Assembly (NCBI RefSeq): GCF_000013605.1 | Contig: NC_007908.1 | Span: 1,054,001-1,118,000 of the forward strand | Direction of reading: 5' to 3' | Source of the DNA: Rhodoferax ferrireducens T118 | GTDB taxonomy: Bacteria > Pseudomonadota > Gammaproteobacteria > Burkholderiales > Burkholderiaceae_C | DNA length: 64,000 nt | Shown here: positions 47,784-56,314 of the stretch, one piece after another | Numbering within the stretch: position 1 is the stretch's first letter | How the letters are laid out: every line of letters starts with the position of its first letter | Translations under genes and position numbers: made by a program | The notes under the pieces: generated by a model | The model's input: only the letters and a program-made list of their open reading frames with translations | The model's database searches: none | What the model was told of the DNA's origin: nothing

Positions 47784-49124
47784 TTATACCGCTGAAATCG
47801 CGGCGTCCATTGCTGAACTCAATCGGTCGATTACCAGTGTCAATTCCGTTTCACTGGCAATAAAAGGGGGAGCCAGCAAAACGTGATCGCCATACTGACC
47901 ATCGACTGTGCCGCCCATCGGGTACACCATCAAGCCGCGGGCCATGGCTTCCTGTTTGATGCGGGCGTGCAGTCTGCGCGCCGGGTCAAACGGTGTTTTG
48001 AGACCTCGGTCTTGCACCAGCTCGATGCCCCAGAACAGACCGCGCCCCCGAATGTCACCCACATGGGGGTGTTCGTCCCAGGCGCTGTGCATCAAATTCT
48101 GTAAAAAATCGCCACGTGCGCGAACTTGCGCCATCAAATTGTCGCGCTCGAACACCTGTTGCACGGCCAGGGCCGCTGCACACGCCACGGCATGGCCCAG
48201 GTAGGTGTGACCATGCTGAAAAAATCCGGAACCCTCGCGCATCGCATCAACGATTCGTGCCTGCGCCAACACGGCACCAATCGGCTGGTAACCGCCACCC
48301 AGGCCTTTGGCCACGGCGAGCAAATCGGGCACTACCCCTTCCTGTTCGCACGCGTGCAGGGTGCCAGTGCGACCCATTCCACACATTACCTCATCAAGTA
48401 TCAACAACACACCATAGCGGTCACAGACCTCGCGCACTGCCTTGAAATAGCCGGGTACCGGCGCCAGCACGCCAGCCGTAGCGCCACCCACGGTCTCTGC
48501 AATAAAGGCCATCACCTGGTCTGCACCCTTCGCAAGAATGGCTTGTTCCAGTTCTAGCGCTAGACGCTGACCATATTTCTCAGGGGTTTCACCGGCTTGC
48601 TGTTCGCGGTACGGGTAGCAGGGCGACACATGGGTGACCGGCATCAGAATTGGGGCAAATGGTTCTCGCCTCCACTGGTTGCCACCAATGGCCAGCGCAC
48701 CCAGCGTGTTGCCGTGGTAGCTCTGTTTACGCGCGATGAAATGCTGGCGCTGTGGCTGACCGATTTCGACAAAATACTGCCGTGCCATTTTGAGAGTGGC
48801 TTCCATGGCTTCTGACCCGCCGCTAACAAAGTACACATGGCTCATGCCTTGCGGTGCGCTCTGGATCAGCTTGTCAGCTAGCCCCTCTGCCACTTCGGTG
48901 GTGAAGAAACTGGTGTGCGCATAAGCCAGCTTGTCGATTTGAGCATGCATGGCGGCCAGCACGTCCGGATGCCCATGCCCCAGGCAAGATACCGCTGCCC
49001 CGCCGGAAGCGTCAATATAAGTTTTTCCTTGCGCATCGGTCAGATAAACACCCTTGCCGCTGACCGCCGTGGGTGGCGTGCGTTGCAGATGCCGATGAAA
49101 TACGTGGGTGGACACCGTAGACAT
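47784..49124 (-). CDS. Class III aminotransferase (omega-/beta-amino acid type)
   Basis: PLP enzyme, 446 residues. PLP lysine Lys273 in LLAVAKGLGGGYQPIGAVL; ILDEVMCGMGRTGTLHAC is the Asp-containing cofactor motif; YVSGGSEAMEATLKMARQYF-like segment at 99-118 binds the phosphate (FVSGGSEAMEATL). Class III enzymes transaminate amino groups away from the carboxylate (beta- or omega-amino acids, amines), giving oxoacids. It starts five bases after the RpiR regulator stops, so both are one transcript. A 3-oxoacid product would feed the pcaIJ-F genes downstream; that link is inference. Confidence 0.92.
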   Translation of the reverse strand: MSTVSTHVFHRHLQRTPPTAVSGKGVYLTDAQGKTYIDASGGAAVSCLGHGHPDVLAAMHAQIDKLAYAHTSFFTTEVAEGLADKLIQSAPQGMSHVYFVSGGSEAMEATLKMARQYFVEIGQPQRQHFIARKQSYHGNTLGALAIGGNQWRREPFAPILMPVTHVSPCYPYREQQAGETPEKYGQRLALELEQAILAKGADQVMAFIAETVGGATAGVLAPVPGYFKAVREVCDRYGVLLILDEVMCGMGRTGTLHACEQEGVVPDLLAVAKGLGGGYQPIGAVLAQARIVDAMREGSGFFQHGHTYLGHAVACAAALAVQQVFERDNLMAQVRARGDFLQNLMHSAWDEHPHVGDIRGRGLFWGIELVQDRGLKTPFDPARRLHARIKQEAMARGLMVYPMGGTVDGQYGDHVLLAPPFIASETELTLVIDRLSSAMDAAISAV

Positions 49125-49129
49125 AAGAA

Positions 49130-50035
49130 CTATCTCCTTATTAAAGAATTTGATGAGCCTGCGGACGCTGATTTATCGTTGCGCTTGTCCCAGTACGCGC
49201 CCTCGCTGTCGAGTCGGTTTTGCCGGGACTGCAGGCGCGCCAGCACCTTGCGTCCGCCACGTACCGCAACAGCGGCGGCCAAAGCCTCGGCCAGCGACAA
49301 CGCACCAACCATGGAATGGAAATACGAAGAGCTGTCAGCCCGGAACAGCAAGATGTGAGCGGCTGACCGGGCAATCGGTGACAGGGCGCTGTCTGTCAGC
49401 ACCATCAGGTCGACACCTTGTTCCAACGCTTGGGCGACGGCATCCACGGTTTGTCGGGTGTAAGGCGCAAACGACATCGCCACCAGCAAATCGTTTGGGC
49501 CCATTTCGCCGATCTGGTCGCTCAGCGTACCGCCCAGCCCCTGCACCAGAACCCCGTTGGACGCGAGCAGTCCATAGGTGTAATGCAAATACAAGGCCAA
49601 GCCATGGCTGGCACGCAGTCCCAGAAAATAAATGTGACGTGCCTTCAGCATGGCATCGGCCGCAGCCTCGAGTTGCTTGGGTTGATTCAGTCCCGTGACA
49701 GACGCCGTGTTGGCGTGCTGGGTTTCATTCAACAGCGACAGCCAATCCTCACTGTGTCGCGCGCTTGCCTGCAAAACTTCGGCCCGGCCAGCGTACCCTG
49801 CCTGCGCCGCAAATGATTCCTGGCAGAGACTTTTGATCGCCTCAAAACCATCAAACCCAAGGGCCCGTGAAAGCCGGGTCAGCGTCGCCGGTGCCAGCAC
49901 GGCGCGCCGCGCGCATTCGCGCATCGAATGCAACGCCACCTCTCGCGGATGCGCTTCGATCCAGCGCGCTGCCCGCAGCAGCTCCGGACTCAGGCCGTCC
50001 AGTGGGACTTTGGCAAACAATTTTGGGGCAGTCAT
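49130..50035 (-). CDS. MurR/RpiR-family regulator with SIS domain
   Basis: 301 residues. N-terminal HTH_6 (about 10-85, HSMRECARRAVLAPATLTRL and SRALGFDGFEAIKSLC), then a SIS sugar-isomerase-fold domain (about 125-260, IYFLGLRASHGLALYLHYTY and DLLVAMSFAPYTRQTVDAVA) that senses a small ligand. In this protein the HTH lies first and the SIS second, as usual. It heads the nine-gene minus-strand run and probably controls it by autoregulation. A RpiR regulator is atypical for beta-ketoadipate genes. Confidence 0.9.
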   Translation of the reverse strand: MTAPKLFAKVPLDGLSPELLRAARWIEAHPREVALHSMRECARRAVLAPATLTRLSRALGFDGFEAIKSLCQESFAAQAGYAGRAEVLQASARHSEDWLSLLNETQHANTASVTGLNQPKQLEAAADAMLKARHIYFLGLRASHGLALYLHYTYGLLASNGVLVQGLGGTLSDQIGEMGPNDLLVAMSFAPYTRQTVDAVAQALEQGVDLMVLTDSALSPIARSAAHILLFRADSSSYFHSMVGALSLAEALAAAVAVRGGRKVLARLQSRQNRLDSEGAYWDKRNDKSASAGSSNSLIRR

Positions 50036-50464
50036 GAAACAATTGATTCAATATATTTAGACTATAGTTCATATGTTTCCGTGTGGCATGGGTAATTACC
50101 CTGAGTAAGGCAAACTCTGTTTGGGCCGATCCAGCTTTGACCCAAGTGCCGGGATGCCGCCGTTCCATGCATCGGCTTGGCGAATCATTGGTCACATTGG
50201 GATTGCGTGGAAATGGCCTGGGGCCATCGTCCGCCGACGCCTGGGTCAATATTGCGCCAGCGGCAACGCCGTGGCACTATGAAATTCAGAATCTCCGAGC
50301 TTTCTGGAATTCACGATGAGAATGCCCGCTTCGGATTGAAACGACAGTCAGCTCCTGGGCGAGACCTGCCCTACAACTGGAACCCGTGACCGACCGGTAA
50401 CGCTGCTCAAGAGTCCGTCAGCCAAGAAAACAGGCGTCCTCGGTTGAACGACTGCTCCCGAGTT
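50036..50464. other. Intergenic region upstream of the RpiR operon
   Basis: About 430 bp. The part next to 50035 is AT-rich and should hold the operon promoter. Farther right the DNA has CCGACCGGTAACG-type words (near 50390) like other intergenic repeats of the window. I see no gene. Confidence 0.5.
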
Positions 50465-50572
50465 TCAGGGACCGACGAATGCCCAAACTGGACCAGCAGT
50501 GGCAATGACGGGTCTGGAGAACTCGACAGAAATTCCTGGCTCACCTCGAACGTCGGCTCCCGCTGCACTGCT

Positions 50573-50794
50573 GGCCACGTTGGTGAAAGTAATGCACGCG
50601 ATCTGCTGGCTTCGCTTTGGCAGAGATTGGTGATCGCGTTCAATCAAGAATTGCAAGGCCTTGATCAAGGAGTAGGTTTTTCCGGCGCCTGCACCAGCTT
50701 CCAGGCGGAAGCTCTGGCCCGCCTCAAGGCAGGCATACATGGCTTCGAGTGCACGCCAGCTCGCGGCTACCGCGGGCGAGTCGGCCTCAGGCAT
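50573..50794 (-). pseudogene. Truncated UvrD/REP-type helicase (GajB-like), only the N-terminal 74 residues
   Basis: The ATG at 50794 has a good ribosome site (AAGGAG, seven bases away) and overlaps the OLD-nuclease stop by eight bases. It encodes the helicase start with Walker A RLEAGAGAGKTYSL and motif Ia CITFTNVA, then homology stops at about 50573, where unrelated sequence follows. All later helicase motifs are missing, so this is a fragment. In intact Gabija-like defence systems a UvrD-type helicase (GajB) follows an OLD nuclease (GajA) in just this order. Confidence 0.75.
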
Positions 50795-51353
50795 CGGTGG
50801 CTCCTTCGACATGCGCAGCAACTGCTTCGACGGCTATGGCGAGAGCTGAGTCGGGGACGGACCCATCGCCACCGGCCAGCCAGCGGACACCATCGAGGAT
50901 ATACGTCGGCGCGGTCCATTCTTTTTCCGCGATTGCATGCTTCAATGCAAACTCTGATTTCTTCAGTGCATCGGCCTTGCTTCGCGCTTCCAGTTCCAGC
51001 TCTTGCGGCGTCTTGGCGGTCAGCCCAAACAGCGTTGGATTCGCAAGAATGAACGCATCTTCGAACGTCCGCCCGCAAGGATCACCGTTTTGCTCCGGGC
51101 ATTGGTAGGCAATGCGGTTTCTTTTGTCTACCTTGTCTGCATTGCCCTTCGCCAGAAGACCTGCCAGCGTGAACGGGTCATCTTTGGAGAACCAAGTCTT
51201 TAAGCACGCATTGCTGGAATAGGCGCCCAGATGGACCGCGCATGCCGTTCCGCCGGGTTTCTCAACTGAATCCAGATCGGTGATGATCAGACTGCGGAGT
51301 TCGAGGAATTGAAGCAAATCGAAAAACAGGTGCGCATACCTTCCGCAAGCTAA
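50787..51353 (-). pseudogene. Truncated OLD-family ATP-dependent nuclease (GajA-like), C-terminal TOPRIM part only
   Basis: Frame reads RLACGRYAHLFFDLLQFLEL, LIITDLDSVEKPGG (TOPRIM DxD), AYSSNACLKTWF and AYQCPEQNGDPCGRTFEDAF. These are the TOPRIM domain and C-terminal region of OLD endonucleases. The ABC-type ATPase half, which should precede it, is absent: the frame ends upstream in unrelated DNA at about 51353 (an ATG at 51392 is only a chance start). It is the 5'-deleted partner of the helicase fragment downstream. Confidence 0.75.
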
Positions 51354-51657
51354 TCTACTGAAACCTGGGCGAGACCATTGAGTTCCGATCACTGAGGTCT
51401 TTCAACACAACGCCATATTGCTGCCGTACGCGAAGGACTGCACCTGGCCCGAACCCGCAACCGACCGAAACCGGCAGCACACAGACTCAAGCCGGTGACC
51501 GCAAAGCGGGCAGTCAGTGCGTCGGCACATTGAAGCCTGAGCTGCGCGATCTGGTGAATTGAAATCTCAGCAATTTGATTCAGGTGTTTCATGCGACGGC
51601 GGGGCAGTAGCGTTGGTAAATTGCATACACTCCTTGGGTTTTTAATAAGGGAGTCTC

Positions 51658-52251
51658 ATGCAATCTAATCGCAGACTGCAGTGGAATAGCGTGTTCAAGG
51701 CATTTGCCGCATGGACACTTTGTCTGTGTGCTGCTGCGGTCCATGCCCAGGCGCCCGCGGGCACCGCCTCTGTCTTGGTACTCGGGGGAGCATCCCATAC
51801 GCAAACAGGGTTCCCAGACCCTCGCATTGAACAGTTCTATGTGGCGACTGCAGCAAACTCTGCGGAAAAGCTCGCGCTGGCATTGACTGCTGCGGGAGTG
51901 CGCAACGCGAAGTTTATCGACTGGTCGCGTTCGCCGGGCTACCAACAAGAAGTTGGCATGAACATCGCCGCTTGTAGCTGCAATTTTCTGATGCAGGTCT
52001 CATTTGGCAAAAATGCTGGTGCAAATCCGCAGACTCTGTTCTTCGAATACCAGCTTCTGTATCTTGCCAAATCGGAGTCCACGCAGCCGGGGATGAGCGC
52101 GGTTCGAACTGAGCAGAGATTCCGTCGCAAGTTTGAGGTGCCGGTATCTCAAGCGGGTCTGGTTGCTGGTAACTTCGAAGCATTTGCCAGCGAAGTGGTG
52201 GCAGACATGGTCAAGTCGAATGCTTTTTCCACCGTTGAAAAGCCGCAATAA
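51658..52251 (+). CDS. Secreted protein of unknown function
   Basis: 197 residues with a clear Sec signal peptide (about 1-31, hydrophobic AFAAWTLCLCAAAVHAQ, cleavage near VHA/QA). The mature part begins ASVLVLGGASHTQTGFPD and contains a CSC cysteine pair (near residue 103) and charged C-terminus; I do not recognise the family. Located between the broken nuclease remnant and the repeat element, with no operon partner. Likely a real gene by its start, signal peptide and coding composition. Confidence 0.7.
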   Translation: MQSNRRLQWNSVFKAFAAWTLCLCAAAVHAQAPAGTASVLVLGGASHTQTGFPDPRIEQFYVATAANSAEKLALALTAAGVRNAKFIDWSRSPGYQQEVGMNIAACSCNFLMQVSFGKNAGANPQTLFFEYQLLYLAKSESTQPGMSAVRTEQRFRRKFEVPVSQAGLVAGNFEAFASEVVADMVKSNAFSTVEKPQ

Positions 52252-52450
52252 AGCTGCCTCTGATTGGATAGTAATGCGCGCGGAAGTTACGGATTGGCAC
52301 GCTTGAAAGCTGCCGTTCGTGAATGACCGGTTCTGGCCCGGTGCAGTCTCACACGTTTTTATCCTCAATGGCGGCAATGGGCACCAAGCGGGTGTCCATT
52401 TCGGTCGGATACCAGGCATCTTGTTTATTTGAAATTGGGCGGCTCCATAA

Positions 52451-52466
52451 CGGTCATTCATGACCG
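52451..52466. repeat. REP-like palindrome
   Basis: CGGTCAT, two bases, then ATGACCG: a perfect 7+7 palindrome. A similar core (CGGTCA/TGACCG) is at 39787-39802, and TGACCG words are frequent in other intergenic stretches. This fits a short extragenic palindromic repeat family, to be confirmed by counting genome-wide. Confidence 0.5.
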
Positions 52467-52554
52467 ACGGCAACTGGCCCAAAGCCGAAATCAGCGGTGG
52501 GCCAAATGGCAAATCAATGAATTGCCGCTGTTTAGCTGACGCAATCAACGTACG

Positions 52555-52788
52555 TGTTTACGACTTTATAAATCTGTCTCCAAAATCCAACGCCCCGCAA
52601 ACCCGCATGGATGCTAGGGCCGTGTTTACGACTTTATTAACCTGTTTACGACTTTAATTGCTCGGAATAGTGCTTCAATTATTAAAGTCTGTAAAACATT
52701 TTCTTATGAGACTGAAAATTTTTCGAAGTTGTAAAAAGTGATAATTATCGCGAAACAGTCAAAATCATTTTATTAAAGTCTGTAAACA
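52555..52788. mobile_element. MITE-like element, copy B, with near-perfect terminal inverted repeats
   Basis: Begins TGTTTACGACTTTATAA and ends TTATTAAAGTCTGTAAACA; the ends match as inverted repeats with one-base indels. Inside are two more forward copies of GTTTACGACTTTA (52624-52636 and 52644-52656) and a reversed variant TAAAGTCTGTAAAA (52683-52696). Length 234 bp, no coding capacity, no obvious target duplication (gtacg / gccgt). Shares an AACCCGCATGGATG block and a TTTAATTGCTCRGAATA block with copy A, in opposite relative orientation there. Confidence 0.72.
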
Positions 52789-52997
52789 GCCGTCAAATCC
52801 AAGTTGCGGCGTAGACGTCGTTGGCGACGGGCACCTATTTTTGTGATGATGATTTTAAGAGGTGGGGCAGTGGGGCAGTTCAGGCACAACCGTTGTCAGT
52901 GCCTTTTCCAGTCCCGTGGATATTTCGGTTGGGCACTGGAACTGAATTGACTACTTGAAAAGAACCTGAAATGGTTCTTGATCCCGCCACCTCAAAG

Positions 52998-53062
52998 CAA
53001 ATTGACAATTTCTGACAGGGAATTGTCAATTGACATTTACCTGTCAGAAATTGTCAATTGAC
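52998..53062 (+). promoter_or_regulatory. Operator with long inverted repeat upstream of the antitoxin-like gene
   Basis: A perfect 19-base inverted repeat (53000-53018 with 53041-53059) encloses the palindrome GTCAATTGAC (53025-53034), which occurs again at 53053-53062. Three TTGACA/TGTCAA half-sites are regularly spaced over 65 bp, ending 24 bp before the gene. This is the layout of an autoregulated toxin-antitoxin promoter, where the antitoxin binds several half-sites. TTGACA at 53002 could serve as a -35 box. Confidence 0.7.
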
Positions 53063-53085
53063 AGGCAATCGAAAGGAATCAAGAG

Positions 53086-53919
53086 ATGCGCACCACCACA
53101 ATTGAAGTCGGCAGTTCGAATGTGTATGCTGATCTAGGCTATCCAGATGCAGCGCAGATGCAGCGGAAATCATCGCTGGTGGCAGAAATAACACGCAAAA
53201 TCGAGGTTTTAAAGCTGCCCCAGGATGTCGCCGCAGAACTTCTGGACATCGACAAGACCTCCTTTTCGGAAATAGTTCGCGGGCAATTCAGAGACGTGAG
53301 CGAGGTGAAATTGCTTGATCTGGTAACAAAACTCAATCAAAGCGATGCTCTGCGAGGTATAAAACAGCGCGAGTTAGATCCAGAGCCGGAGCTTAGCGCG
53401 TTTGCAGATTCGGCTAAGAGTGCGGCAGATCGTGCAGGATATGCAATAGATGATGCGCTGGCTTTTATAGCTGCCAGCAACGAGCGTATTGCCGGGATGG
53501 AGTCGGCGGCAGAAGCCGGGTCTGACGAACCTGTTGATCTGAATTTGGAAATTGAGAGGGAGCGACTGTCCAGCGCGGCTCTCCGAGGATTCTTTAACGT
53601 GGTGGCCAAGTGGCACGTCACGGACGAAGACGCCCGAGAGTTGCTTGGCGGCATACCCAGCAACGCCTTCGACGAGTTGAAAAGGAACCCCTGTCGCTTG
53701 CTCGATGTAGACCAGATCAGACGCATTTCATTCTTGATCGGAATTTACAAAGCACTGCATAGCATCTATGGTGACAAGCTTGCCGACGAGTGGGTGTCGC
53801 TTTCCAACAAAAATGCTATTTTTGCGAGCCGCACGCCCATGCAGTACATACTGGCTGGCGGTCTGGTTGGCATGCAAGCCGTTCGAAATTTATTGGATGC
53901 GAGACGGGACGGCCTATAA
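53086..53919 (+). CDS. Antitoxin-like regulator: XRE-type HTH fused to a Xre/MbcA/ParS-type domain, no toxin beside it
   Basis: 277 residues. Residues about 16-90 form an HTH resembling HTH_37/HigA regulators (VAAELLDIDKTSFSEIVRGQ). After a 70-residue acidic linker, residues about 168-277 match the Xre/MbcA/ParS toxin-binding family, with its own HTH (VTDEDARELLGG) and the ending AGGLVGMQAVRNLLDARR. Partners of the latter are RES-type NAD-degrading toxins, but none is encoded in the next 560 bp. The protein is probably a DNA-binding orphan antitoxin controlling its own promoter. Confidence 0.78.
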   Translation: MRTTTIEVGSSNVYADLGYPDAAQMQRKSSLVAEITRKIEVLKLPQDVAAELLDIDKTSFSEIVRGQFRDVSEVKLLDLVTKLNQSDALRGIKQRELDPEPELSAFADSAKSAADRAGYAIDDALAFIAASNERIAGMESAAEAGSDEPVDLNLEIERERLSSAALRGFFNVVAKWHVTDEDARELLGGIPSNAFDELKRNPCRLLDVDQIRRISFLIGIYKALHSIYGDKLADEWVSLSNKNAIFASRTPMQYILAGGLVGMQAVRNLLDARRDGL

Positions 53920-54493
53920 ACGGTAACCTCAAAGGGCATCCTGATCTACTCGGCCTATCACCAACAAGTGAGTACGACGCGTTCAGCCGCTGTTCGTCAG
54001 CTTTAGGGCAGGCAGTCCGAGAGTGAAATCGCCGCGGACGACGGGTCAGCTGCCCCTCAATATTTCCCGGTGTACGACTCTTCAAGACACAATGCGGCTA
54101 TAGAACATTCCGATCTGGTCGCTCCATAGCCGTCGTTCACATTAATGGCGACTCTGCCGCCTTTGTGCATCGCAAGGAATCCTCGACGTGTGGCCGGCTT
54201 ACTTGTGCTTTCGAAAAGGTGAATAGAGAAATGCCCGGCATTACTGTCGATTTTCTTTTCAGTTGCCAGAAGAATTGCCACTAATAACCACCGCGCCTTT
54301 GAATCAGCTGCAATTTAACTGATAAGAAACAATGGGTTGAAGGTTTCCACCGAAAGTCGGCATAGTTTATGCATATTTTTTGAACTGCCTCATCACATGC
54401 TGCATTACGCCGATTTCGGCGACCTTCTGCTTCCATTGATAACTCGGCGGTCTGCTATGACGGTCAGTTTAATCGTCGCGAATGGAGATCGTC
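53920..54493. other. Intergenic region without a credible gene
   Basis: About 570 bp. No RES toxin, tRNA or protein-like frame. The first 150 bp might be the decayed place of a toxin gene, but I see no homology. Near 54460-54487 a ribosome site and promoter for the PEP-CTERM gene are expected. Confidence 0.5.
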
Positions 54494-55777
54494 ATGTTTC
54501 GATCATCTTTTGCTTTAGTGCTGCTTGCTACAGCGTCTCTTGGCACCCACGCGACGCCTGTGACCATCAACACACCATTTATCAACGTAGAGGTCCGTGC
54601 CATGAATTCGCTGGGGTTTGACTCCGGTGCGTTCCTGCGCGTCGGCGCCGACTCAGTGACGCCCAACGGTTCGGCTGGCACGACCGGCGTGCTTGGCGTC
54701 GGAACGACGTTTATGACGGATATCAATTTCACCCCGAGTCCCATCGTTCCAAACTTCTTCAGTGGGTACTTGCCTGTAGGTCCAGAGCAGTTCTCCGCCG
54801 GTGGAGGGGTATTCCTCCCTTGGACGCTCACCTTCACTAACGGCGCCGACAGTTCCCAGGCCAACGTGCAAATGCAGTCTAGCGCACAATTGGTTCCTGT
54901 CATCGATAGCATTACGCTGTCGGGCACTAGCGCCAACCCCACCTTCACTTGGGCTCCTCCCTCTGCAAAACCCGGTACAACGACCATCCCTGTGGTCAAC
55001 GGCTACGGCATCAAGATCTATGACAAGACGATTATTAACACCAATCCGGCGAATGGCCCGATCAACAACGGACAGGTAACTGGGGTTAATGTTGCGCCCA
55101 ACGTCACCTCGTATACCGTTCAGGCGGGTGACTTCACTGTGCCCGGGTACGGTTATACGCTCGGTAAGAACTATTCAATCGAAATATCGTTGCTGCAAAC
55201 GAGGGACGGCAGTTCTCTCAACCTAGGCAACGGCAACTTGCAGTCGGTCTCTCGCACGTACGCCGACTTCACACCCTTGGCCGGTGGTGCGCCGGCGGTA
55301 AACCTGCCTGTGGTCTTGGTGAACGGCGCCTACCAATTCAACATGGCGGTGATGGCGGGCCAGACCTACTATATCGATCCTGTTGTCGCGGTTGGTTACG
55401 ACTATGCCATTGGCCTGGGTGACCCGAACTTCCAGTCAGCGTTGCTGCCCGTGGGCATTGGCGATGGGCTCTACGACATCTTCGGCCATGACAACTTGAA
55501 CCAGATGGTCCTGCTCGCCCATGATTGGGCGGGCGGTGCGTCGTTCAATTTCGGGGCGGGCGGTGTGGATTGGTTCCGCGTTGCAGGCATTGAGGCATCC
55601 GCAGGCTTGGATCCGGCCAACACCACGGCCTTCATAACCGGGCTTACTTTCGCCGCCGACGGCAACTTCACCGGAACGCAAACGCCAATTGTGGAGAACG
55701 TGCCAGAACCCACGTCACTCGCACTGGTCGGCCTGGCACTGGCTGGTCTGGCAACTACACGCCGCCGGAAAGTTTGA
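54494..55777 (+). CDS. PEP-CTERM sorting-domain protein, exported
   Basis: 427 residues from the ATG at 54494 (GGAG ribosome site at 54484-54487). The signal peptide is MFRSSFALVLLATASLGTHA. The C-terminus has the PEP-CTERM signal: VENVPEPTSLALVGLALAG, then LATTRRRKV, i.e. VPEP motif, membrane helix and basic tail, recognised by exosortase/PEP-CTERM systems. The central part is rich in Asn, Thr, Gly and Pro with beta-structure repeats (e.g. SGTSANPTFTWAPP) and shows no catalytic motif. Likely a surface or EPS-linked protein; no exosortase is in this window. Confidence 0.85.
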   Translation: MFRSSFALVLLATASLGTHATPVTINTPFINVEVRAMNSLGFDSGAFLRVGADSVTPNGSAGTTGVLGVGTTFMTDINFTPSPIVPNFFSGYLPVGPEQFSAGGGVFLPWTLTFTNGADSSQANVQMQSSAQLVPVIDSITLSGTSANPTFTWAPPSAKPGTTTIPVVNGYGIKIYDKTIINTNPANGPINNGQVTGVNVAPNVTSYTVQAGDFTVPGYGYTLGKNYSIEISLLQTRDGSSLNLGNGNLQSVSRTYADFTPLAGGAPAVNLPVVLVNGAYQFNMAVMAGQTYYIDPVVAVGYDYAIGLGDPNFQSALLPVGIGDGLYDIFGHDNLNQMVLLAHDWAGGASFNFGAGGVDWFRVAGIEASAGLDPANTTAFITGLTFAADGNFTGTQTPIVENVPEPTSLALVGLALAGLATTRRRKV

Positions 55778-56314
55778 CCGTCTTTTGACTTGACACCACG
55801 CAGAGGCCTCGCTGATGCGAGGACTCTTTGTGGGCGCCGACGGTTTCGGGTGAAACTTTACACGCCGTCAGCGGGCTAGAACTACCGAAAGTGGCCCAGG
55901 TGCAGACCGAAAACTGCGGTTGAGCTTCCAGAAAGCGGCCCTTGGCGAATACCCGCAAACGCTGCACTGCCGTCGACTGTGTCTCCGCCGTCAGCGTCGA
56001 CAATGCGGTTTGGCCGCCTCCAACTGGGCGGCAGCTTTGTGGAATGTCAGGGGCTAACTCAGCCAACATCCCAAAAGCATCGAATCGAGCATTCAGATTT
56101 GGGTGTACAACTACCCCTATGCAATTGCTGCGGTGGGCATTGTGGTGTCTTGCTCGCGATCAAAAGATGCTTCTGCCTCCTTGAGAGAAGTGGCCTCAAA
56201 CGTCGCTGCCAGTTTGGTATCGCGAGAAAACGTCACCGGGGCAGCACAAAGTTGTCTCCACCAGGCAGGCGGAAAGTAAGATGCGAGCTCTTGTTTTGTC
56301 CGAAAGTCCACTCC
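55778..56314. other. Intergenic region between PEP-CTERM gene and oligopeptidase A
   Basis: About 540 bp. After the PEP-CTERM gene a hairpin CCTCGC-TGAT-GCGAGG (55807-55822) followed by ACTCTTT is a likely rho-independent terminator. The remaining stretch holds the promoter of the peptidase gene; the peptidase frame is open back to 55979 but starts to be peptidase-like only at 56315. Confidence 0.55.
55807..55822 (+). terminator. Probable terminator after the PEP-CTERM gene
   Basis: Six-base perfect stem with a four-base loop, 30 bp after the stop codon, followed by ACTCTTT. Short but GC-rich; the only hairpin in this interval with a pyrimidine tail. Confidence 0.5.

Larger units (their letters stand above)
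52252..53085. other. Intergenic region with repeat element and operator
   Basis: 834 bp without a gene. It contains REP-like palindrome 52451-52466, MITE-like copy B (52555-52788), GC-poor DNA at 52640-52780, and the antitoxin operator (52998-53062). The rest (52790-52990) shows nothing specific. Confidence 0.6.

Noticed and set aside
51393..51657. N-terminal ATPase part of the OLD nuclease
   Set aside because: No Walker A or ABC signature can be read on the minus strand in any frame.
28846..52788. One 24-kb composite transposon bounded by copies A and B
   Set aside because: Each copy is already closed by its own pair of inverted repeats, and the enclosed genes look like ordinary catabolic chromosome genes, so two separate small elements are simpler.
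53920..54493. A RES-toxin gene downstream of the antitoxin-like protein
   Set aside because: No frame longer than about 75-95 residues and none resembles a RES domain.
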